This document shows, in pieces, positions 54,235-64,000 of a DNA stretch of 64,000 bases. The translations under genes and the position numbers were made by a program. Origin of the DNA: Rotaria sordida (taxonomy: Eukaryota > Rotifera > Eurotatoria > Philodinida > Philodinidae); the NCBI GenBank assembly GCA_905250125.1, contig CAJNOL010000058.1, positions 158,109-222,108 of the forward strand, written 5' to 3'. Numbering within the stretch: the first letter of the stretch is position 1; every line of letters begins with the position of its first letter. The notes under the pieces were generated by a model, which was not told the origin of the DNA, did not search any database, and saw only the letters and a program-made list of their open reading frames with translations.

Positions 54235-54508
54235 GGTTTGTATAAGAAATAGAAATTTACAAAAAGAATATTTTATTATGATTGTATTTTGTTTTGTTTT
54301 TTAGTTTTATCACCTCAATAAAATGCATCCATACGAACGGTCAATCAATCATAGTTGTAGAGTGACATGTTCATTTAATCCCTTGGACCATTTTTGTCTT
54401 TTTGAATAGAAAACGTTTTCTCTTTCTTTCATCCACCCTTGAAGATTTCTTGTCTTTCCTCTTTTTTATTTTTTTTTCTGAATTTCAGATGATCTAAAAG
54501 TCAATATC

Positions 54509-54649
54509 ATGAACCTGTATGATATATTGAAATTTTGTTTTGATTATCCGGCTTTGATTACAGCCGTTATAATGGGTGTTGTACTTTGGTCAATGGTTAT
54601 TATGGTTGCATTGAATGGTGGTCGAAATGGTGGTGGAAAAACAGACTAG
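54509..54649 (+). CDS. 46-residue single-pass membrane protein, unrecognised
   Basis: A short frame from ATG 54509 to TAG, too small for usual ORF cut-offs. It has an N-terminal polar part, one strong membrane segment (ALITAVIMGVVLWSMVIMVA, about 15-34) and a Gly/Asn-rich basic tail (GGRNGGGKTD). It is preceded 20 bp upstream by a poly-T/TTTCAG acceptor at 54483-54488 and lies 275 bp after the UQCR11 stop on the same strand. It faintly resembles small integral membrane proteins of the SMIM type, but I cannot assign a family. The acceptor could belong to a 5'-UTR intron or to spliced-leader trans-splicing. Confidence 0.6.
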   Translation: MNLYDILKFCFDYPALITAVIMGVVLWSMVIMVALNGGRNGGGKTD

Positions 54650-54878
54650 AAAAAAAAACTCATTTTATTTTCCTTTCTGAAAACATTCTAATTATTAATA
54701 TGCCATTTTCTATCTAACTTAGTCTTTTATTAACAGCAATGTCTTTTTTTATATAATATACTATATATTGTATTATGTGCTTCTAGAATGAATTAAAAAT
54801 TTTATTGAAGAAATCTTTGTTTTGTTTTCTTGTTTTTATTAATATTGAGTATATCCATACGAAGAATTTTGAGATTAT

Positions 54879-56132
54879 TTATTGTGGTAGATAATTATAA
54901 GGTGTTGGTTGACCCATGTGATGAATAGGTGCTTGTTGTGATGGATAATTATAAGGTGTTGATGGACCCATGTGATGAATAGGTGCTTGTTGTGATGGAT
55001 AATTATAAGGTGTTGATGGACCCATATGATGAATAGGTGCTTGTTGTGATGGATAATCATAGGGTGTTGGTTGTATCATTGGATCATTGGAAATTTGTTT
55101 AGCTGAGATTTGAAGAGGATTTTTCGAATTAAACATCATATGTGGTGGAACTGTTGATTCAATGTAACCAACCGTACGCATATTTGATTGTGGAGGATAA
55201 ACAAGTGTTGTTCCTGGTGATTGTTGAAATGTAGTAGACGGCATTGTTGTTGTTTGTTGAGAATATTCTTCAAAGGGAATAAAATTTTGCTGTTGTTGTT
55301 GAGGGTATTCTTCAAAAGGAATAAAAGTTTGCTGTTGTTGTTGTTGTTGTTGTTCTTCTTCTTCTTCTTCTCTCAGACGCTGTTGACGTGATTTTAACCG
55401 TACTATTCTGAAAAAGATAAATTGATTTGAATAGATAAATTTTTAACTCTTTTTTTTTTTTACTTTGATCGTGTAATTGGTGTTGATTTTCCTAAATATT
55501 TTTCTTTATGTATTATACGAACTTTTTCTGGTGGTATTTCGATAATATTCTCAATAATTTGTGGTGGAGGACGACGAACAAATACTCGTTCAATTACTTT
55601 AGGTTCAGGTGATTTAAGACGATGATAAACTCGTTTAACCGAAGGTGGTGGTGTTGGTAATCGATAGACTATAGTAAAGTTTTATTTAAATTTTATTGTA
55701 GAATAAATTTTTCTTTTTGATGAATATACTTTCTCGAAAATGTCGATCACTAATTCGTATAACACCTAATGGTTTACTTAAACCATCCAAATCATCATCA
55801 CTCGATGAAACTGGTATATCTTCGTAAATTTTTCGACCATGAGACGCCATTGAATGATAAAATTTTTGTTTATTTTGAGGAAAAACAAGATTTTGTTTTA
55901 TTGAATGTTCTTTTCGAATAATTGGTTGTTCACGTGTTACCAATCGACCAACAAATTCATAGTCCGATGATGCAGAAGATCTCAATAGAAATGTATTGTT
56001 ATTTTTTTAGATTTGATATAATACAATTAAAAAAAAAAAGAAAATTTACTTTAATTTATTTGTACGAATTCGTTGACTTGAAGTTGCTGATGAAACTGAT
56101 GGAGATCGATAAGAATATTTCGACCTTTTCAT
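54879..56132 (-). CDS. Low-complexity, probably disordered protein with 18-residue C-terminal repeats
   Basis: Four exons on the minus strand (56132-56050, 55980-55730, 55668-55464, 55407-54879) splice in frame to 355 residues. The N-terminus is Ser/Arg-rich (MKRSKYSYRSPSVSSATSSQ). The middle has an acidic serine cluster (PVSSSDDDLDGL) and a Pro-rich basic stretch (YRLPTPPPSVKRVYHRLKSP). Exon 4 has poly-Glu, then poly-Gln, two copies of FIPFEEY and four copies of an 18-residue unit like TPYNYPSQQAPIHHMGPS. No globular domain, signal peptide or membrane segment is visible. I do not recognise the family. Gene reality is supported by four consistent exons with short introns. Its 5' end faces the TRMT2-like gene. 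Confidence 0.75.
54895..55072. repeat. 54-bp coding minisatellite, about 3.3 units
   Basis: A direct tandem array whose unit includes GATGGATAATTATAAGGTGT and CCCATGTGATGAATAGGTGC. It encodes the 18-residue C-terminal repeats of the disordered protein. Units are nearly identical at the DNA level. Confidence 0.9.
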
Positions 56133-56517
56133 AACAGAACGAAATAAATAGACGACAAACAAATAGAATATAACTGATAACTGATTTGTTCAAGTTTGTC
56201 AGTATAAAGCATAGTGAAAAGAGACACGATGACAAGAAGGTTATATATAGATACGGTCGATTGAGCAACATAATGTATCATCAGTATAGTTCAATGTTCT
56301 TTTTCTCTACAAACGTAGATTATGTTAGATTTTTTTTACAGATATAAAATATTGATTTTTTTGTTCAAGTACTTATTTATTGTTCAATAGTCAGTGACTG
56401 ACTATGGTCTGATTAATTATCGATGCGGTCTCTTGGGTTAGCCGTCGTATTGCAAATGTATTTCGGTCTAATCCAAGAATAGATGGCCTGTCGACAGCAA
56501 AACAACAGCAGGGATGA

Positions 56518-56708
56518 CTACTCAAGGGAGGCGGCAATTGTTCAGTGAAGACTAGTTCTACTCATTATGAACAGAAATCGTCAACACCACGTTAGTTTAT
56601 CCTTCAATATATTCGAAGGTTTTATCACTCTTTTTTCTTTTCATTTTAGAAGTGTACGCTCGACCAGGTGCTAGTCTAACTGATGATATTCGTCGTCGTC
56701 CGTCCTAA
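56518..56708 (+). CDS. Possible small spliced gene or 5' exon pair, uncertain
   Basis: A frame open from 56518 to 56590 continues after a 59-bp GT..AG intron (56591-56649) to TAA at 56706-56708. It reads ...THYEQKSSTPQVYARPGASL and ends TDDIRRRPS. The intron size fits this genome and the region is less AT-rich than its surroundings. There is no ATG in this frame, so an upstream exon would be needed, and I do not recognise the protein. It could equally be untranslated leader. Confidence 0.25.
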
Positions 56709-57012
56709 GAACAATAATTATTAATTGATGATGAATATTGCATGAAAAATGTACACAATCTATTGCTCTTCGATTATGATTATGCTATCCTAAATCATAG
56801 ATGGATATCATAGGAATCGAGCAACAAAATGCAATACGATCAATGTGTTCATTTCTCATGAAATATTCACATCAATAAACTATTTTTATCCATTATTATA
56901 TTTTTAATTGAAAGGTTCTACTCTTTTTTATGAATAAATACAATCAAAATATATAAATATCATCAATTGATCTTCAAAAAAAAAAATAATGATTTCTCAT
57001 TTTCCAGATACC

Positions 57013-59754
57013 ATGTATTCTTCGTATTTGATGAAAAGAATAATTTCATCTTCCTATATAAAATATCGGTAAAATGTTGTTTAATCAATGAATGTATATT
57101 AATCGATTGTTGTTTTAAGGAAACGTTTTTATTCATCGGTACAGTCTTTTACAGCTGTAGAATCTCCACCTGATAATTTACCAACATTTCTTACTACTGA
57201 TGTTTTACGTGATCCAAGAAAAAGGTACTAAAAGATGTTAATCCTGACACGACCACCTTTTAGACTATCTATCATCGACAAATGATGGTTCAAAAAGAAA
57301 CTTGACTACAAGAAAAGCAAAAAGTTTGAAGCATACTTACCTTGTCTATTTTGGAGGTGTTTGAGATCATTGCATGGCAATTTAGTATTTGCACTAACTT
57401 TGAATTGCTCTATCTTAAGAAAAACAATTGTGCATAATTGAGTAATGGTACCAGTGTATTGTACTGAGTGTCCCACATATATCCTTAAAAGACATGACTC
57501 GAATAAATGTTACAAATGCATAACATTCGAATAGACCATATGTAACCGACAAACATCCACATGTAATTTGGAACTGTCTATTCATATTAATATAATTGAA
57601 CTTAATTGGCTGATGTTATTATCATACTTTCCAAGTCTTCACTAGAACATATCTACAAGATGAACAGTTTCACCTAATATTATGTAGTTATAACGGTATG
57701 ATGGAGTTGACTGAGGTTCGTCCGAACTCCAGGTGGTCGTGTGAGGATCAAATAAAGCTATGTACATTGTATTGTCTTATATATAGTTATCTTATTTTAG
57801 GGCTGTTGAATTGTATATGCCATATCAAAATATTTCCTATGAAGAAGAATTAAAAGTTCGTTAATCAGTTTATTATGATTATGATTATTATTTGATTTTA
57901 TGAAAATTCTCTAGCTCAAACAACGTCAACTTGAAAGTCGATTTCAATCAGTTGCTAAAACACTTTTTTATGATCGAGCACTTCATCCATCTATACGTAA
58001 ATTAATTCGAACGAATGATGTTAATTTATGTCCTATTCGAGATATTGAACGAACTGTAATAATTTGTTTTTTGTATTAATATTATTTATAATTATATATG
58101 AAATATTATTTTAGTCAGCAACAAGTGAATATTTAACAACATGTATAGCTGATTTAGGTAAAACACGTTCAGGTGATTTAGCACTTGGAATTCCTAATCG
58201 ATCAATTTCAAATGATTATTCAAGTAAGAAATTCTTTATCAGTTCAATGTAATGAAAATTTTCTTTTAGCATCAAATGAAGACAATCAGATGATGTTAGT
58301 TTTACCTATTGATGATATAGATATATATAAAAAACGTGATCGTTTGATTATTAAAGTAAATTTTTTTTTTGTGTTGTATTAAATTTTATTTGAAAAAATC
58401 GATTTTGTTTTCTTTATATATATATATATAGCATTATTATAATTTTCTTCAAAAAGAAGTAAAAGATATATCGAATATTGAATATGTTTTACATCATTGG
58501 CGACCAATACGTATTTATACAAATAAAAAAGATCAAAAAAATGTTGTTATTGGTTATTTTGATCGAAAAGTTAATAATTCAGTAAGATTTATTATTGTTT
58601 TCTTTTTATATTTATTTTAATTTAATCTTATTCTAAAAAAAATAAAAGGAACGTCAAGCAGCTAGAGAACGTTTATTTACATATTTTGAGAATGGTCCAG
58701 GACGAGAATGTCAAATTGATCATTTATATTTCGAACGACGGTTTATAAAATTTTTTTTTTAAATTATTTTCCTTTTTTGTTTTACTTTCTTCAATTTAGA
58801 TCTCAACGTTGGCCAATTATTGTTAATGAAACATCCTATGAAAAGATTATCGGTGATAAAAATAAACCATTTTATTATGATTTATTTGATATGAAATTTG
58901 AACCAAATTTACAATCCTATGGAATATCAAATCTAATAGCTTATGAATTAATTTATGGTGAAGTATTAAAATTATGTAATCTCGAACCAACATCAACTGT
59001 ATTTCTTCAATATTATTCTGATATTGGTTTTTGTTTTGTTTTTATATTTAATTTTTTGGAATAATAAATTGAATATTTTAGGTGTTTTACCATTAATTGC
59101 TTGTCAACATGTTGATCAATGTTATGGTCTTGATTCAAGTCGATTTGCAATAAAAGCAGCAATGAAAACACAAGAAAAATATCGTAATCATTTTGTTTTT
59201 TATTTTATTAATTAATTCATTTTATTTTTCTTCTAGCTCATACACAAAATATTCAATTTAGTACTTGTACAACAAAAGATGAATTTAAAACAATATTAAC
59301 AAAAATTGAACAAAATAAAAAGAAAAATGCTTCCTTAACATGTATTTTTGGACCACCTAGAAATGAACTTGATCGACAAGATTTACGACAAAGTATAACA
59401 AGCAATATATTATTCAGTTGTTATATATTTTGTTGTTTTTGTTTTTCTTTTTTCGATTAGATAAATTTATTGTCAGTGTCCTACGTGAATGTGATTTTAT
59501 TGATCGATTGATTATTGTTCATCGTGGTATCAATTCTTCTGTTCTACATTTTCTTTATAGGTAAATAATTCGTATTCGAAAATTTATTTAGAATGTAAAA
59601 TTCAAATTCTTTATTTTGTAGTTTGTCTGGTGGTGAAAGTACAACACATAAAATATCTGGTCCACCATTTAAACCTGTAATTATTATACCATTTGATGCA
59701 AATCCACGATCAGCACTTATGCCAGACTTTCTAACACTTTATGAACGTGATTAA
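57013..59754 (+). CDS. Mitochondrial TRMT2-like protein (RNA uracil-C5-methyltransferase fold, apparently inactive)
   Basis: Thirteen exons (57013-57068, 57120-57224, 57801-57855, 57915-58055, 58115-58223, 58270-58355, 58432-58581, 58649-58740, 58800-59026, 59082-59183, 59237-59392, 59461-59560, 59622-59754) splice in frame to 503 residues, close to human TRMT2B (504). The start MYSSYLMKRIISSSYIKYR plus RFYSS is a typical mitochondrial presequence. MPYQNISYEEELKLKQRQLE and, in exon 8, FENGPGRECQIDHLYFE match the family. Catalytic motifs are altered: SAM-binding DICCGTG is QYYSDIG (335-341), DPPRxGL is GPPRNEL (413-419), and the catalytic-Cys VSCN/K region is VHRGIN (446-451). It therefore looks like a pseudoenzyme, perhaps RNA-binding. 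TRMT2 enzymes make m5U in tRNA and rRNA. Poly-A signal at 59787. Confidence 0.8.
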
Positions 59755-59797
59755 ATGTTGTTTCTTTTTGTTTTTGATGTTATATGAATAAAATTCA

Positions 59798-59886
59798 CTT
59801 AAGAACAGTGGCGTAATCAACACAAGTGGCTAAAGAGGTTGAGCTTCTTGTATCGTTGAAAACTTGATTACGCTACTACTTAAGAC
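59798..59886. mobile_element. 73-bp hAT-type MITE with target duplication
   Basis: The element is 59806-59878. Its ends CAGTGGCGTAATCAA and the complement of TTGATTACGCTACTA are inverted repeats differing at two positions. The flanking octamers are CTTAAGAA and CTTAAGAC (7 of 8 identical), as expected for a hAT target duplication. It sits just after the poly-A signal of the TRMT2-like gene. Confidence 0.75.
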
Positions 59887-61177
59887 TGTTGTTAATATTT
59901 TGTGTATTTAAGATTAAAATTCAAACATTTTGCTTTCGAATTAAGAGATTTGATATAAACAAAGAACATAGAAATGTCCAGTTGGTGATTTATTTCTTCA
60001 TGTAAATAAAATCAATTAAGCGTTACAGTTAGAAGGTAGATATCGTCTATATATTTTCATCAGTGCAATGTGTACATTGATTATGTACATCGCAACAAAA
60101 AAAATCTAATCAGAAACAATATTTGTAGAAAAATTATGCATCGAGAATGATACTTGATTTAGATCCTTGTTTATAAACAGGTATATGATTAATTCTAATA
60201 AACATATCTGCCGTTGACGAAATAACGATCTACAAGAGTAAAGTTTTTACAAAAAACCTTCATCACCAAGTGTACTTGATGATACCCAACCTTTTCTTTC
60301 ATCTTTCTTATGACGGTAGAAAATTTCGAAAAAAGACTCAATTATTATAATAATGCTTTTGTCATTGATCTGCCGTTTTCTTCATGCATCAATTTGTCCT
60401 TAATCATTTTTTGTTTTCTACCAACAAGTCATCCTATACCAAGAATTAAGAATATATTTGTGCGTTTCATCTAACTCGAAATAATGAATGATTCTTTTTA
60501 TAATTGAGAGAATAATGTCTCAAATTTGTCATATGTCATGTTGTACATATATTTCAAGGTATGTGTTATTATTGTTGTAAATAAGATTTATGAATTGATC
60601 ATGTCAATAAATATCACGATTTATTACATGACAAATTTATTTTATGAATGACCAAAAACAATAGATTTGAAAATTTTATTCAAAATTATTTCATTTAAGC
60701 TATTAACAACTAGTCATTTATTATGATATTAGTTAATTAATATTAAAAATAAATAAATCTTAATGAAAAAAAAAAATCAACTTAATAAGAAAATTTCATT
60801 TCATCTTGATATTTATCAATTCAACATAGATAAATATATAATTCCACTAAAATAATCATTAAGTCTTTTAATATTATCTTTTTGTTTTTTATTTCGAATA
60901 ACTTATTATCAAAAATGAATACTTCTTCGACATTAGCAAATATTGATCAATATTTATCGATAGAAAAAAATTCATCTTTATATTTAATTGATTAATAATT
61001 TGAATATTGTCAAAACGAATCTTTGAATACGTGATTCTATTTGTAATATATGATGGTCATCATCATTACCTTGATTTATATTAATTAAGTCTTCTAATAA
61101 AATGTCTGTAGTGTATTCGAAGGCATCTTTTTATTTATTATTCGATGAACAAAGATCATCAAATCTTAAATATAGTT
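59887..61177. other. Intergenic, no gene seen
   Basis: AT-rich DNA with no open frame of note and no clear repeat ends. Confidence 0.5.
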
Positions 61178-61762
61178 TACAGTAAAATCTCTCTATTGTA
61201 AACACTATCGAAATTATTCAAAAGTATTTACTATACGAAGGTGTTCATTTTAGAGAGTTGAAGCATAATTTGCTATGAAATGAAGAAAAGATTCCAGAAA
61301 CTCTACTTCTATATTAGTTATAGATAAAGGCCTGGTTATTTATTCTCTTATTCATCTAGATTCATTTGAATTGAAAGATTTTTTAAGTACAACACAAAAT
61401 TTAATTGTTTTTCAAAAAGAATTATCGAATATTTTTTGTCTTTTTGCTTTTGAACTAGTGTTTTTTTGTACCTACCTTTACAAACCATGCCGACACGTGA
61501 TCATCTAGTTTTTGTGCATTTACACCTTCTACTTGTCGTTTAACGCTTTGATTCTGATTTGTTTCATAATCATTTAAATGTTCTGTTTTATATTTTAAAC
61601 AAAATGTACGTACTCATTTTGTATACGAAAAAGGTAACAGAAAAGAGAAAAAGGTTAAAAAAACCATGTTCACATTAGAGAGGTTATAATAGCAAAAGAG
61701 ACTGCAAAAAAGTGTTCACTATTCCGAGTAAGCAGCTGTTCATTAGTAGAGATTTTACTGTA
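61178..61762. mobile_element. pogo/Tigger-like MITE with TA target duplication
   Basis: The element is 61180-61760 (581 bp). Its left end CAGTAAAATCTCTCTATTG and right end TAGTAGAGATTTTACTG are inverted repeats and are flanked by TA on both sides. CAGTAAAATCTC is close to the terminus of pogo/Tigger elements (Tc1/mariner superfamily). A subterminal GTGTTCA motif occurs near both ends. The internal part has no transposase; the minus frame at 61670-61885 crosses the element edge and is not a gene. Confidence 0.7.
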
Positions 61763-62737
61763 TGTACATAAGAAGAATTTATTTATAATATTTGTTAAAT
61801 AATATAACTTTATAGACGGTAGTACTTCAAAATAATCAGCTTCAATTGAAATATCTGAACACATTCTTTCGAAAAAAAAGACCAAAATTTTTTATGGAAT
61901 TTTTTTTGAAACCATTTTGATTTGTTTTCTATTGTCATTTTAGTTTCAACGAAATCTTTGATAAGTATCTTATAAATATTGTATCTAACCATTAACAAGA
62001 GACTTGTTCAGTTTGAGAAAAAAAACAATATTCTCTCTGATGTTATTATCTATCAATATTTGCAATTAAATTTTACACATTTCATTACGATCTAATAAGT
62101 TGTTTTGGATAGAGTTATTGAATATATCTGCCATAAATATCTTTAATAAGTAATATTCAGTAATTATTCTATGTGTTGTTTCTTTTGTAATATGAAATCA
62201 GCTTAAGAAATAGATAAACCATTTCATTCGAATATTTGTTTATAAACATCATGAGTTTCAACGCATTTTTTTTTAATGACCACATTAAATTATTCAGAAT
62301 AAGCTTGAATTTCTATCTTAGTAATCTCACAAAAGATTTGAAATGTAACCTTAATGTATTAGTCATTTGATCTGATTTTATCACACCTGACTTATAGTTT
62401 TGGTTTTATAGTTGCAAGACACTTGAATTAAATTATCATTATAGATATTTATCAGAATTAAGTTCAATGAAACTTGGGAGATTAGACTATTTTTAACTAT
62501 AGAACAAAAAAATGCTGAAAGGTTATTAATGTAATTCTTTTCATCGGACTTTTGAAATATCTCTAATAGTAAAATGTTGATTCTCAAGTGATTACTAATG
62601 ATTTGTAGGAAATGATACAATTATTGATGAATGGTTAGTCATAGATTGGTATGGATGACGAGTTTTACATATAATAAAATATATGATAATGAAAGCAATA
62701 CGATCACAATATATCTTTTTGGTTTTGCATTTCATAA
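61763..62737. other. Intergenic, no gene seen
   Basis: AT-rich DNA; the minus frames at 61810-61998 and 62381-62620 lack recognisable features. Confidence 0.5.
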
Positions 62738-63094
62738 AATTGTTGCTCAAGTAGACTAATGTACCAACTAGTCCACTCTCAAGTTCGTCATCGCAACATA
62801 CATTTTGATCAAAATCAGCTATTTACTTTAGTGCAAAAGTGTAATAAGCGATTGGCATTGTCGAAAAAGAATGAACAATAATCAGCATGTCCTAACACAT
62901 GTTATAGAGAATGAAGGACAGATAGAAGCAAAATATGTAAGGACAGAAGAATTGTTGTTTGATTGTATTGAAGCATGCAAATTGCTTAACAAGTTTATAC
63001 CAAAAGGTATATAGTCAAAATTAATACGAACACATGTTGCGATGATGAAATCGTGCAGATTGATGATAACATTGATCGGCCAGAGCAACATTTT
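62738..63094. mobile_element. Palindromic MITE, first of a tandem pair
   Basis: The ends are imperfect inverted repeats: AATTGTTGCTCAAG on the left, and on the right the complement of GGCCAGAGCAACATT. Further inward, CGTCATCGCAACATACATTT is paired with the complement of ACACATGTTGCGATGATGAA. The copy is related along its length to the next one and more diverged at its ends. No coding content. Confidence 0.65.
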
Positions 63095-63208
63095 TTCCTA
63101 ATTAGATAAATTATTTTTAGCAAGTATTGTTAAGATTTCCATATGTCATGTAAGAATAGAAACAGATTATTTCATATGAACAAAAGTAATCTCTGGATTT
63201 TTTGTTTA

Positions 63209-63575
63209 AAAGAAGTGTTGCCCAGGGAGACAAATGTTACGTATCCGTCCAGTTTATATCGCCATTGCAATATGTATTTTGATCAGTTGGAATCTTTTAC
63301 CTCTTGAAACGAATATAATAAGTAATTTGGCATTATCATTCCTATGAGCTGTCAATCGTTTGATCGTTACACACTCCATTCTATTTATTCTTTTACACAA
63401 CTGTGGCATATATAAAGACATAATTATTGCATTGCATTGTTCTTTTGAGGGGGAAAAACTCATTTAGAGAATTCTTATCAAAAGGTAAACAATCAATGTT
63501 ATTCGAAGGCATGTTGCAATGATGAAAACGTGCGGGTTAATGCAGACACTAACTTGCCAGAGCAACACTTTTAAA
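63209..63575. mobile_element. Palindromic MITE, second of a tandem pair
   Basis: The left end is AAGTGTTGCCCAGG; the complement of the right end reads AAGTGTTGCTCTGGC. The inner arms contain CGCCATTGCAATATGTATTT and the complement of GGCATGTTGCAATGATGAAA. The flanks TTAAAAG and TTAAAAA suggest a TTAA-containing target duplication. It has the same layout as the copy 470 bp to the left and the same direction of internal differences (TTTTGATCA after the left arm in both). Confidence 0.7.
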
Positions 63576-64000
63576 AATGATATTATTCCACCATAGAATT
63601 GTTTCATCAATATGATTTTTAATTGTTGATTCACTAATAAAAATTGCAAATGAGAAAATCTTAAACTAAAAAGTAATTGATGGTAATTATTAGACAAGAG
63701 GATATGGTTTTTTTTCTTAGTATTTATTGTAAAAGTAGTTCTTAACATTTTTAAATATATTGAAAATGAGTATTGACTTAAATCTCGTCAAAATATTGAA
63801 AATAACAAATAAATTCTTATATATCAACTATTAATTTGAAGTAAAAGCGGGTAGATATTTTTTTTTATGTATTATTAGGAGTTGTTGTTTATTTAAGTAT
63901 TGAAATATGCTTCAACTCATATTTAAAATTTGGCTTTCTATGCTTACAAATTACTATTCAATATGTCAATCAACAATTATTCTCTCTCGATCAGATATTT
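63576..64000. other. Intergenic to window end, no gene seen
   Basis: AT-rich DNA; the minus frame at 63464-63748 starts in this stretch and runs into the MITE, so it is not a credible gene. Confidence 0.5.

Overview
The window is AT-rich animal nuclear DNA. Genes have several exons, and most introns are about 50-70 bp with GT..AG ends and poly-T acceptors. The best clue to the organism is an intron-poor protein at 45.8 kb that joins a receiver-like N-terminal domain, an ADP-ribosyltransferase fold and a run of kinesin-light-chain-type TPRs. From general knowledge this architecture is strongly amplified in bdelloid rotifers. Together with the tandem gene pairs, compact introns and many small DNA-transposon relics, it suggests a bdelloid rotifer (Rotaria- or Adineta-like). 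This is inference; no database was consulted.

Layout, left to right. (1) 0-8 kb: a tandem cluster of core-1 beta-1,3-galactosyltransferase (C1GALT1) genes: the 3' end of one copy, a heavily decayed copy, and a complete three-exon copy. (2) 10.4-15 kb: two paralogous minus-strand genes for an unrecognised secreted helical protein, one intact and one decayed. (3) 15-20 kb: a palindromic repeat, a hAT relic with a perfect 8-bp target duplication, and an interrupted unidentified reading frame. (4) 20.6-22.4 kb: tandem FAU genes (ubiquitin-like FUBI fused to ribosomal protein eS30), one canonical and one diverged. (5) 22.9-26.2 kb: a nine-exon EFHC1-type axonemal gene (640 codons). (6) 28.7-30.3 kb: a nested inverted-repeat element, then NDUFA4. 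(7) 31-39.7 kb: FOXG1 between unusually long gene-free flanks. (8) 39.8-42.1 kb: POLR2G (RPB7), with coding exons of only 12 and 8 bp at its two ends. (9) 42-53.8 kb: a gene-poor, visibly less AT-rich accessory stretch with an assembly gap, the ART-TPR gene and a 2.8-kb element with nearly identical 790-bp inverted arms. (10) 53.8-59.8 kb: a tight group of UQCR11, a 46-residue membrane protein, a disordered repeat protein (minus strand) and a mitochondrial TRMT2-type protein that has lost its methyltransferase motifs. (11) 59.8-64 kb: no gene, but a 73-bp hAT-type MITE, a pogo/Tigger-like MITE and two tandem palindromic MITEs.

The genes do not form one pathway. They are housekeeping genes (ribosome, RNA polymerase II, respiratory complexes III and IV), a ciliary gene, a forebrain-type transcription factor, Golgi O-glycosylation genes and lineage-specific families. 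The observations most worth following are the TRMT2-like apparent pseudoenzyme, the ART-TPR gene with a non-canonical ExE site, the large fold-back element, the diverged FUBI-eS30 paralogue and the decaying tandem families. I found no CRISPR array, tRNA or rRNA.
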